This document shows positions 1 to 6,314 of a DNA stretch of 12,556 bases, in pieces (positions within the stretch are counted from its first letter, which is position 1; the number at the start of each line of letters is the position of its first letter). The notes beneath the pieces are model-generated. The model worked only from the letters and a program-made list of their open reading frames with translations. It was not told the DNA's origin and made no database searches. The position numbers and the translations under genes are program-made. Origin of the DNA: Rubrobacter sp. (GTDB lineage Bacteria > Actinomycetota > Rubrobacteria > Rubrobacterales > Rubrobacteraceae); assembly GCA_016781705.1 (NCBI GenBank), contig JADDPV010000186.1:1-12556 (forward strand). The letters are read 5' to 3'.

Positions 1-1
1 G

Positions 2-248
2 ATAGCGGAGGGCCTGCGGGTGGAGGTCGGCGAGCGGGGCATCCGGGTCATGGTGTCGAGCCCGGCCTCGCGCGAACCGGGTTCCCCGAAAGCTCCCATC
101 AGAACGCCGAAAGGTACTACGCGAACCTCCCCTTCGAGCCCCTGGAGGCCGGAGACGTGGCGGCGGCCCCGTGCTCTACGCCCTTTCGCGCCTCGAGCAC
201 GTGAGCGTGGACGAGGTCGCGATCCGGCGGACGAAACAGCCGAGATAG
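2..248 (+). pseudogene. Short-chain dehydrogenase/reductase, 3' remnant
   Basis: The C-terminal part of a classical SDR oxidoreductase can be read only by changing frame twice. The first frame gives EGLRVEVGERGIRVMVSSP, the usual region before the PG loop. After a one-base loss near 62-66 the reading continues as GLARTGFPE then NAERYYANLPFEPLEAGDVA. A second shift near 168-171 leads into VLYALSRLEHVSVDEVAIRR and a TAG stop at 246-248. The DVA-x-AVLYALSRPEHVSVNE-like end is characteristic of the YdfG-type SDR group. The Rossmann cofactor site and the catalytic Tyr/Lys lie upstream of the window, so whether the front half is intact cannot be seen. It is a nonfunctional tail unless the shifts are sequencing errors. 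Confidence 0.75.
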
Positions 249-331
249 CCATTAGCGATCAGCCATCGGCTTTTGGGCTCTGCCCTACCGACGATCGGCA
301 TACGGCGCTCCGTCCGTCGCAGGCTCCAGAC

Positions 332-365
332 AAGAAGAAAGGCCGCGACGAGAGTCGCGGCCCTT
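332..365 (-). terminator. Intrinsic terminator of the respiratory operon
   Basis: A perfect 9-bp stem GGCCGCGAC/GTCGCGGCC (341-349 and 354-362) encloses a 4-nt loop. Read on the minus strand it is followed by TTTCTTCTTG, a U-rich tract. It lies about 30 bases past the stop of the last minus-strand gene, so it most likely ends the operon starting at 6086. The plus-strand side has no T run, so it is a one-way terminator. Confidence 0.8.
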
Positions 366-395
366 GCTGAGAGCTGACTGCCGAAAGTTAACCGG

Positions 396-554
396 CTATT
401 CGTCCTTGCTGATCCAGTACGTGAACAGCCAGGCGCTACCGTAGATAGTCAGGATCAAGAGGAATGCGGCGAAGAAGCGCGCTACCCCGACGGCGCCCGG
501 GTCGTCGGTGGCGCTACCGCCCTGCTGCAGGAGTACCAGCGCCAGATCCAGCAC
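396..554 (-). CDS. Small single-helix membrane protein (52 aa), last gene of the respiratory operon
   Basis: A 52-residue frame opens with GTG at 554-552, sharing its G with the TAG stop of the preceding bd-like gene (TAGTG). A GGGGGGTGAG ribosome site precedes it. It ends in TAG at 396-398, just before the operon terminator. The N-terminal part is short and Gln/Gly/Asp rich. Residues about 25-47 (from VARFFAAFLLILTIYG to FTYWI) form one membrane helix rich in aromatic residues, ending in a charged SKDE tail. Size, position and translational coupling recall small accessory subunits of oxidases (CydX, CcoQ/CcoS-like), but no family motif is recognised. The role as an oxidase or b6-complex small subunit is inferred from position only. 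Confidence 0.65.
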   Translation of the reverse strand: MLDLALVLLQQGGSATDDPGAVGVARFFAAFLLILTIYGSAWLFTYWISKDE

Positions 555-1930
555 TACTCACCCCCCGGGACTCGTTCGCCATTGATGGTGTTGATCCTCT
601 CGCCGCCTTCTCCCTCGACCACGGCCGGGCAGTTCTCGCTCACGACCTTTTGCTGGAGGGTGATGCAGTTGTAGATCAGGTACCCGGGGTCGTTGTCTAC
701 CCGGCGCGCCGTCTCGCGAGTGTAGCCCATCGTGACCATCGTCAAGACCACCGTCACGGCGCAGGTTATGAGGGCGTACTGGCTCCACCGGCTCGCCATC
801 CCCCACCTGAAGCCCGTCGCCGTCGCCCGCAGGTACAGCGCCGCGACGAAGAACCCGACGAGCATGAGCCCGATCAGCCCGATGTACTTCCACGGGTACA
901 TGTCGCCCAGCGGTATCTGCGTGTCCTCGCCGCCGAGGAACGTCAGCCCGATCTGGGGTACGAGGTTCGCATCCGCCGGGATGATGTTGAGCAAGGTGAA
1001 GAGCGCCGTGAATCCCAGGGCACCCACGGCCAGCTTTCGTAGGGTCTCCATCGGCTTAACGGTGAACCTCAGTTTGTGAACGAAGTACGCTGTCGAGGCT
1101 ATGGTCATTATCGCAACCCATATCATGAGCAGCAGGAAGAGCCAGGACTTGTCGCCGAGCATGATCGTGTTGAACGCCTCTGGCGAGCTCTCCCGGATGC
1201 CCTTTAGGTAACCGTACCCGATCACCGGTTGCAGGATGAGGAACCCGAAGCCCCAGATGAGCCCCCAGTGACCCATCCAGTCGTAGTACTCCCGGTCCTC
1301 TTCGCGTGTGCTGCGAAGGTAGCGCCACGCTCCCCAGCCCGCGATCAGGAACCCCGCGTAAGAGAAGTTCCCGACGAAGCGGTGCATGTTCAGCGGCACC
1401 ATCGTCTGGTTCAGGAAGGTGCGCGCCACGTTGCCCGCGTCCGCCTCCGCCGGGGTGAGCATGTACGAGGCGACCCCATCTATCATCGTCATCGCCATCA
1501 GCCCGAAGAAGCCGGCGATGAGCCCGAACACGACGTGCAACTGCTTGCGGTAGGCCAGCTTGTCCCAGACGTTGTACCAGGCGTACACGATTATGATCTG
1601 GCCTAAGAACATGAACGCCTCGACGAAGAACACCCAGAAAAAGATGTTCTGCAGGTACGAGAAGAACACCGGGAACAGGGTGATGAGCGCCAGCACGAAC
1701 GTGATCGCCAGAGCCGCCCCCGACGCGAAGAGCAACACCACGAAGCGCGCCAGGCTGCGGGCGAACCGCTCGTAGCGCGGCTGCTTGGTGACCATCCCCA
1801 GGTACTCGCTGGTCCCCGCGATCAGGACCGCACCGATGATGAAGGCCGCGAAGAGGATATGCGACTGGACGAGAACGGCAATTACGACGTTCTTGCCGAT
1901 AATCGGGACGTCGAGGTTGCCTATCGGCAT
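554..1930 (-). CDS. Cytochrome bd oxidase subunit I-like protein, paralog 2
   Basis: This 458-residue protein has about ten membrane helices and belongs to the CydA superfamily. His24 in helix 1 (QSHILFAAF) and His183 in helix 5 (NMHRFVGNF, then GWGAW) match the positions of the two CydA heme-ligand histidines. Helix 3 carries Glu104 and ends in VWDKL, like the E. coli FFFGWDRL turn. The long quinol-binding loop of ordinary CydA between helices 6 and 7 is absent, with only about 20 residues there, and no GRQPW is seen. This suggests a donor other than quinol. The C-terminal tail (from about residue 400, MGYTRETARR) holds Cys422 and Cys434 but no CXXCH. Start ATG follows GAGAGGAG at good spacing. 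It lies 16 bases after subunit IV and overlaps the small downstream gene. The exact electron donor, and whether it reduces oxygen, are not shown by the sequence. Confidence 0.85.
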   Translation of the reverse strand: MPIGNLDVPIIGKNVVIAVLVQSHILFAAFIIGAVLIAGTSEYLGMVTKQPRYERFARSLARFVVLLFASGAALAITFVLALITLFPVFFSYLQNIFFWVFFVEAFMFLGQIIIVYAWYNVWDKLAYRKQLHVVFGLIAGFFGLMAMTMIDGVASYMLTPAEADAGNVARTFLNQTMVPLNMHRFVGNFSYAGFLIAGWGAWRYLRSTREEDREYYDWMGHWGLIWGFGFLILQPVIGYGYLKGIRESSPEAFNTIMLGDKSWLFLLLMIWVAIMTIASTAYFVHKLRFTVKPMETLRKLAVGALGFTALFTLLNIIPADANLVPQIGLTFLGGEDTQIPLGDMYPWKYIGLIGLMLVGFFVAALYLRATATGFRWGMASRWSQYALITCAVTVVLTMVTMGYTRETARRVDNDPGYLIYNCITLQQKVVSENCPAVVEGEGGERINTINGERVPGGE

Positions 1931-1946
1931 CTATACACACTCCTCT

Positions 1947-2429
1947 CTACTGGCCCGGGAAGTTGATGATCCTGCTGATCGCGAGCAGCATGTTCAAGAG
2001 CACCGTCACCACCACTAGCAGCCCGATAACCGTCGCGAACGGGCGCCGCATCGGGCTGTAACTCGGCCCCCGGTCCAGCCACGGCAACGCCAGGAGCAAT
2101 ACGATGAAGATCGTCGGAACGACGACCGCCCCGAAGGAGATCAGCGCGTAGCCGGGGAAGAACATGAGCATCTGCTCGTAGAAGAAGAAGAACCACTCGG
2201 GCCTGGGCACGTAGGTGATCGTCGCCGGGTCCGCCGGCTCCGTGAGGGGAGCGGGAGAGACGTACGACAATACGCAACAAGCCAGGAGGACGAGCGTGGT
2301 GACGAACAGGTCGTAGAGGACCTGCTTGGGGAAGAACGCTATCGTTTCGTCGGGGCGCTCGAAGACGTTCTCCTCTGTGATTACCTCTTCCTCTACCGGC
2401 CTCGCCTTGCCCGTCGCCACACCGTACAT
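1947..2429 (-). CDS. petD: Cytochrome b6f-type subunit IV (C-terminal half of cytochrome b)
   Basis: This 160-residue protein has the same length as chloroplast subunit IV. It carries three membrane helices (about 37-57, 96-116 and 129-150) and the quinol-oxidation-site loop YVPRPEWFFFFYEQ, with PEWF at 77-80 instead of the usual PEWY. It completes the Qo site of the split cytochrome b encoded just upstream. The N-terminal 30 residues are charged and precede the first helix. Start ATG is preceded by GAGGTGTGAG. It sits 73 bases after the cytochrome b6 gene and 16 bases before the second bd-like gene. Unlike QcrC of Bacillus it has no fused cytochrome c domain. Confidence 0.93.
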   Translation of the reverse strand: MYGVATGKARPVEEEVITEENVFERPDETIAFFPKQVLYDLFVTTLVLLACCVLSYVSPAPLTEPADPATITYVPRPEWFFFFYEQMLMFFPGYALISFGAVVVPTIFIVLLLALPWLDRGPSYSPMRRPFATVIGLLVVVTVLLNMLLAISRIINFPGQ

Positions 2430-2502
2430 CTCTCACACCTCTCTTCTATGGTCCCGTGCGCGCATACTAGCAGCGGGACGCTTCGAGGAGCGGTAAACGC
2501 TC

Positions 2503-3321
2503 TTACTCACTCCCGTCCCTGTCGGCCCGATCCCTACGGCCCGTGTTCGGCTCGCCGTCTTCCTCCTCGTACCGCTCGAACCGCTCCAGGCGCTGCCGCT
2601 CGTGCAGCTTCGCCAGCCTCTCCGTGTACTCGAACTCGCTCCCGAAAACGCCGTGGCGTCGCAAGAGATACAGGTGTATCCCGATGAACGGCGCGAGCGC
2701 CGCCGGCAGCAGCCACACGTGGATCGCGAAGAAGCGGGAGAGTGTGGCGGGGCCGATGGTGTCGCCGCCCATGAGGAAGCGGATCGTCTGCCCGCCCACG
2801 AACGGCGAATACGACCCGATCTTCATCCCCACCACCGTGGCCCAGAACCCGTCCTGGTCCCACCTGAGCGCGTACCCCGTGAACGCGATGACGACGACCA
2901 GCAACAGCAGGATCACGCCGACGACCCAGTTGAGCTCGCGGGGGGCCTTGTAGCCGCCGCTGAAGAACACCTGAGCCATGTGCAGACCGATCGCCGCCAG
3001 GAGGAAGTTCGCCGACCAGTAGTGGATGCCGCGGATCAGGGTGCCGAAGTATGCCTCGTTCATGATGTAGTAGATCGAGTTCCACGCGTGGTCAGTCGTC
3101 GGCACGTAGTAGAAGAGCAACAGGATGCCGGTCAGGAACTGCAGCGAGATCAGGCCGAGCGTTAGGCTCCCTAGAGTGTAGATCCAGGCGCCCCTCTTGG
3201 GCACCGGCTCGAACAGGAAGTGCTCCATCATCGTGACGATACCGGTGCGGTGCTCCATCCAGTCGGTAACGAGCTTGCTCGCGTCCACCGCCTGTGACCT
3301 GACCCTGCCTATCATGCCCAC
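2503..3321 (-). CDS. petB: Cytochrome b6-type subunit (N-terminal half of cytochrome b)
   Basis: This diheme quinol-oxidising membrane subunit of the Rieske/cytochrome b complex is 272 residues long. The four heme ligands are His100 and His114 (spacing 14) and His201 and His216 (spacing 15). These spacings, and the 87 residues between the pairs, equal those of chloroplast b6 (86/100/187/202). Family landmarks include LQFLTGILLLFYYVPT, RGIHYWSANF, GGYKAPRELNW and TGYALRWDQ. The position of the b6 cysteine that binds the extra heme c (Cys35) is Thr49 here. A charged tail of about 45 residues after helix 4 (from residue 229) exceeds plain b6. GTG at 3321 is chosen because AGGAGGAG lies nine bases before it; ATG at 3315 is the alternative. 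It lies 29 bases after the Rieske gene. Confidence 0.95.
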   Translation of the reverse strand: MGMIGRVRSQAVDASKLVTDWMEHRTGIVTMMEHFLFEPVPKRGAWIYTLGSLTLGLISLQFLTGILLLFYYVPTTDHAWNSIYYIMNEAYFGTLIRGIHYWSANFLLAAIGLHMAQVFFSGGYKAPRELNWVVGVILLLLVVVIAFTGYALRWDQDGFWATVVGMKIGSYSPFVGGQTIRFLMGGDTIGPATLSRFFAIHVWLLPAALAPFIGIHLYLLRRHGVFGSEFEYTERLAKLHERQRLERFERYEEEDGEPNTGRRDRADRDGSE

Positions 3322-3350
3322 TCTGCCTCGCTCCTCCTCTTGAGGGTCCC

Positions 3351-4037
3351 TTAGACCACGTAAGGCTGCTGCTTGTTCAGCCCCGGCTCGATGTCGAACT
3401 CGTGCTTGACGTAGATCATGCCGTTCTCACGCACCTCGAAGGTATAGTTGTAGAGCCCGCGCGGCGGCGGCCCGCCCTGGTACTCGCCGTTGATGCCGTA
3501 GAGCCCACCGTGGCACGGGCATAGGAATAGCCCCTCGCCCTCGCGCACGAGCCAGCGCACCGGGCAACCCAGGTGCGCGCAAGAGCTGCTCATCACGTTC
3601 AGGCTCGCCGTGACCTCCTGGATCTGCTCCTGACTCAGGCTGCCGCCCTCGCCTACGAAGGCGGGCCGCTGGGTCTTGCCGAGCTTGCCGCCCTCCAGGA
3701 TCTCGGTCTTCCAAGAGACCCACACGGCGTTGGGTATGACCTCCCCTTCGGTCTTGACGGCCTCGGGGTTGTTGATGATCTCCTCTTCGCTGTAGATCTG
3801 GTTCACCGGGAACTCGACGACGAAGTTTTTGGGCTCGCCCTCGGGGATCTCGCTTATCGGCCCCACCTCGAACCAGTCGTCGGGCACGTCGGACTGCCCG
3901 AGTGCGTCGGTCTTTATGACCGGGCTCAACACGAACGCCACCGGGGGTATCGTGACTATCGCCCCGAAGATCGCGCCGAGTACACCGAAGCCGAGGAAGT
4001 CGCCCCTCGTCATGGGATCCTTCTGTAGCTCAGCCAT
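3351..4037 (-). CDS. qcrA: Rieske [2Fe-2S] iron-sulfur protein
   Basis: This high-potential iron-sulfur subunit takes the first electron from quinol at the Qo site. In 228 residues the protein has one N-terminal membrane helix (about 14-38, FLGFGVLGAIFGAIV) that anchors the outer domain. Both cluster boxes are complete. Box I CAHLGC has cluster ligands Cys153 and His155 and disulfide Cys158. Box II CPCHGG has ligands Cys173 and His176 and disulfide Cys175. The Pro loop is GGPPPRGL (188-195). An insertion of about 80 residues between helix and box I resembles QcrA of Gram-positive bacteria. The twin-arginine pair often seen before the helix is reduced to TRGDFLGF. It is the third gene of the operon, 48 bases after the first bd-like gene. 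Confidence 0.95.
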   Translation of the reverse strand: MAELQKDPMTRGDFLGFGVLGAIFGAIVTIPPVAFVLSPVIKTDALGQSDVPDDWFEVGPISEIPEGEPKNFVVEFPVNQIYSEEEIINNPEAVKTEGEVIPNAVWVSWKTEILEGGKLGKTQRPAFVGEGGSLSQEQIQEVTASLNVMSSSCAHLGCPVRWLVREGEGLFLCPCHGGLYGINGEYQGGPPPRGLYNYTFEVRENGMIYVKHEFDIEPGLNKQQPYVV

Positions 4038-4085
4038 CTTCTCTCGTCCCTTCCAGACAACCCGTCCGGGGTGCTATCTTCGCTG

Positions 4086-5423
4086 CTACCTTCCGAATCC
4101 GCCCGGCGGCTGACTCTCCACGGTGTAGTCGGGCTGATTATAAACCGTGTAAGGCACCCTCGAATTGGACTTCATGAAGCCCATATTCAAGGCCGTCACC
4201 GCCGCCAGAATCCCGAGCGCCAGCAAGACCGCCCGGTATCCCGCCCCCGGGTTGCCGTACCTGAAGCGCGTCCGGCCTCGCACGTACGTCACCAAGGCCG
4301 CCGCCGTCGCCAGTACCATGATCAGCATCATGATGTAGCGCATGTAGAGGAACGGGAACTGGGCGAACGGCGATATCGCGTACAGCCCCGCCAGTGCCGC
4401 TATGAGCCCGAAGAGCTGTATCGGGCGCCGGCCCCCACGATCGGGGTGCCTGCCGGCCCCGAGGAACATCGCCACGTTCGACAGGACGAAGAGCCCCACG
4501 ACCATCAGCAGGTTTATGTAGAGGAGGTTCGAGGTCGCGCCCTCGGTGAGCCGCTCGAAGGCCCCCCCGCTGGCAGCGGCGTTCACCGGGTTCTCCGGTC
4601 GCGCCAGCTTCAACGAATAGGCGATCAAGAAACCCCCGATCGGCTGCAAGAGCAGGAACCCGGCCCCCCAGATCAGACCCACCGAGGTGGTCCAGTCGTA
4701 GAAGGCCTTGTCCGTCTCGCTCTTGGCCCGGGCGTACTGGAAGGCCCCCCAGGCGGCGATGGCGAAGGCCGGCCAGGAGAGGTTGGCGAAGAGACGGTGC
4801 ACGGACAGCCACACGAACATCGAATTGAACCACCCCGCGAACGCCACGCCGAAGCCGCTCAGGCCGCCGGCCCCGATATTCTGGGTGTCGCCCCCCCCGC
4901 CCGTGGTCATGAAGGTGTCGAGGCCGGTCATGAGCACCATCCACACGGTGATGAACACGCCCATGCTCGCACCGAGCAGGATGTGTCGGCCCTTGTTGAG
5001 CACCGAGTAACGGTCCCACTTGTAGTAGTAGGTGTACATGCCCCACAGGGCGAGCAACATGGAGGCCATGGCGATGAAGACGGTGGCGTAAAAGGTGGTG
5101 AACAGCGCCGCCGTGAGCCTCGGGTAGAAGCCTACGAGCAGGACCACGAAAAGGACCGCGAACGTCGCTCCGGTGGAGAAGGTCAGGACGTTGAAGCGCA
5201 CCATCGAGTGGGCGAGCCTGTCCATCCTCGGGCTGCCCGTGCGCGCGCCCCACCACTGGAACAGCGGCGCGCCGATGGCGAACCCCACGAACAGCTCCGC
5301 GAAGAACATGTGCGTGAGCATGGTGACGCCCGTGAACCCCCGGGTTCCGCCGGGGAAGTTGAAGCCCGAGAGGTCAACCTGGGCCAGGAGGTTTATCAGA
5401 CCCGCTGTAGCGACCGAACCCAT
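4086..5423 (-). CDS. Cytochrome bd oxidase subunit I-like protein, paralog 1
   Basis: This second CydA-superfamily member has 445 residues and about ten membrane helices. It carries His38 in helix 1 (LTHMFFAELFVG), His209 in helix 5 (SVHRLFANLSWPAF, then AAWGAF) and the helix-3 end KWDRY (135-139). The shared GFLLLQPIGG (helix 6; GFLILQPVIG in the paralog) and the FYDW/YYDW turn before it show common ancestry with the product of 554-1930. It differs in having Ile/Ala where the paralog keeps Glu104, and a methionine-rich helix (YMRYIMMLIMV, about 360-370) that could supply the axial Met ligand. The long quinol loop is absent. A 10-residue Gly-rich stretch (TTGGGGDTQN) precedes helix 5. Start ATG has GGAG upstream. 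The pair may form a heterodimer, with this copy perhaps the electron-transfer or structural partner (inference). Confidence 0.85.
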   Translation of the reverse strand: MGSVATAGLINLLAQVDLSGFNFPGGTRGFTGVTMLTHMFFAELFVGFAIGAPLFQWWGARTGSPRMDRLAHSMVRFNVLTFSTGATFAVLFVVLLVGFYPRLTAALFTTFYATVFIAMASMLLALWGMYTYYYKWDRYSVLNKGRHILLGASMGVFITVWMVLMTGLDTFMTTGGGGDTQNIGAGGLSGFGVAFAGWFNSMFVWLSVHRLFANLSWPAFAIAAWGAFQYARAKSETDKAFYDWTTSVGLIWGAGFLLLQPIGGFLIAYSLKLARPENPVNAAASGGAFERLTEGATSNLLYINLLMVVGLFVLSNVAMFLGAGRHPDRGGRRPIQLFGLIAALAGLYAISPFAQFPFLYMRYIMMLIMVLATAAALVTYVRGRTRFRYGNPGAGYRAVLLALGILAAVTALNMGFMKSNSRVPYTVYNQPDYTVESQPPGGFGR

Positions 5424-5441
5424 ATCCTTACAAGACTCCTT

Positions 5442-6086
5442 CTAGGCCCCTGAACGGCCCACGACCGACTGGCGCTCGTTCTGGCCCGCCCGGTGCATTA
5501 CCGCCTGACTCACCGCCCGGGGCTCCAGCCGCCGGTCCTCTATATAGTACATGGCCCCGTTCGCCTGCAACGCTTCCCTTATCGGTCGGATCAGGCGCCG
5601 CTCCTCCGTCGTGGCGAAGATGAGGACCTTCCCTATCTCGAACTGGTCGTTCCACGTCCCCGCCTCCTCCCTGGGGGCCTCCATGTCCGTGAGGATCGGC
5701 TGCACCCCAACCCTTGAGAAAGAGCCGGCCAACAGGATCGCCGCCAGCGAGATGAAGACCAGGAACGTCGGCACCCCGATGGCGGGCGTGGTGACGGCGA
5801 AGAGGAACCCGACGACCACGAAAGCTATGGCGAACCCTATGGGCACCTCGAGGCCTCGCCTGTCGCCGGGGACCACGATGTAGCGCGTCCCCTCGGGGAA
5901 GGGCTCCGGCTCGTCCGGGCTCTCGCGCTTGAGGATGACCGTCAGGTCGTCCCTGCCAACGCCGAGTTCCCGTATCGCCCTGACCGCCCCGTTGAGCGGG
6001 GCACCGTCGCCTATGACCCCCACCACCGTGTACTCGGTGCTTCGCTGCCCGGCGTCTCGCTCGGGGACGTCCCGCCCTCTCTCCAA
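5442..6086 (-). CDS. Membrane protein with two helices between two soluble domains, first gene of the respiratory operon
   Basis: I do not recognise a named family. The 214 residues divide into an alpha/beta domain of about 55 residues (YTVVGVIGDGAPLNGAVRAI, 19-38), two close membrane helices (about 80-98 and 103-122), and a second alpha/beta domain (150-188, from IGKVLIFATT to MYYIEDR). The soluble halves have a similar beta-alpha-beta pattern, suggesting an internal duplication of ferredoxin-like folds facing the same side as a consequence of the hairpin. No cysteine or heme motif occurs, so electron transfer by this protein is unlikely. TTG at 6086 follows GGTGGGGG by seven bases. It lies 18 bases before the first bd-like gene, so it is probably an assembly or structural subunit of the complex. 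Confidence 0.75.
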   Translation of the reverse strand: MERGRDVPERDAGQRSTEYTVVGVIGDGAPLNGAVRAIRELGVGRDDLTVILKRESPDEPEPFPEGTRYIVVPGDRRGLEVPIGFAIAFVVVGFLFAVTTPAIGVPTFLVFISLAAILLAGSFSRVGVQPILTDMEAPREEAGTWNDQFEIGKVLIFATTEERRLIRPIREALQANGAMYYIEDRRLEPRAVSQAVMHRAGQNERQSVVGRSGA

Positions 6087-6166
6087 TACGCTACCCCCAC
6101 CTGTCTCTACGGAGGATCTCCTTTTCCTCTGGTCATCCCTCAGCGCGGTCGCCCGCGCCGGTGGTC

Positions 6167-6196
6167 AGCATACCCCTTTACGCTTCCGCGTGCCAG
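6167..6196 (-). promoter_or_regulatory. Candidate promoter of the respiratory operon
   Basis: Read on the minus strand, CTGGCA (6196-6191) and TATGCT (6172-6167) are separated by 18 bases, a plausible -35/-10 pair for the gene starting at 6086. The leader would be about 75 bases. The match to consensus is moderate, so another start in the 6087-6314 divergent gap is possible. Confidence 0.35.
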
Positions 6197-6301
6197 AGCT
6201 TCGCTCCGTGGCGCTCCGTAGATCGCCTTGGCTTCGGTATTGTGAGCCATGCGGCCGGACGCCGCTGTGAAAGAGTACATATGCTCCACTCCGCCGTCGG
6301 C

Positions 6302-6307
6302 TAGAAT
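6302..6307 (+). promoter_or_regulatory. -10 element suggesting a leaderless transcript
   Basis: TAGAAT ends seven bases before ATG 6315, exactly the distance at which transcription would begin on the start codon itself. No ribosome site precedes that ATG. No clear -35 is visible, which is common for actinobacterial promoters. Confidence 0.45.
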
Positions 6308-6314
6308 ACCCGCG

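Noticed and set aside
464..1042. Open frame on the plus strand opposite the second bd-like gene
   Set aside because: Same low-complexity Arg/Pro/Ala composition and no ribosome site; a shadow of the minus-strand gene.
1905..2500. Cytochrome c domain fused to subunit IV, as in Bacillus QcrC
   Set aside because: The frame stops at 160 residues and contains no CXXCH; the two cysteines (51, 52) lie inside helix 1.
4071..5453. Long open frame (460 codons) on the plus strand opposite the first bd-like gene
   Set aside because: Its product is rich in Arg, His, Glu and Pro with no domain pattern, and it exactly mirrors a gene with clear membrane helices and conserved motifs. It is a high-GC antisense shadow.
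6173..6260. tRNA-like or structured RNA in the divergent gap
   Set aside because: Some GC-rich pairing is possible, but no T-arm GTTCRA motif or cloverleaf can be drawn.
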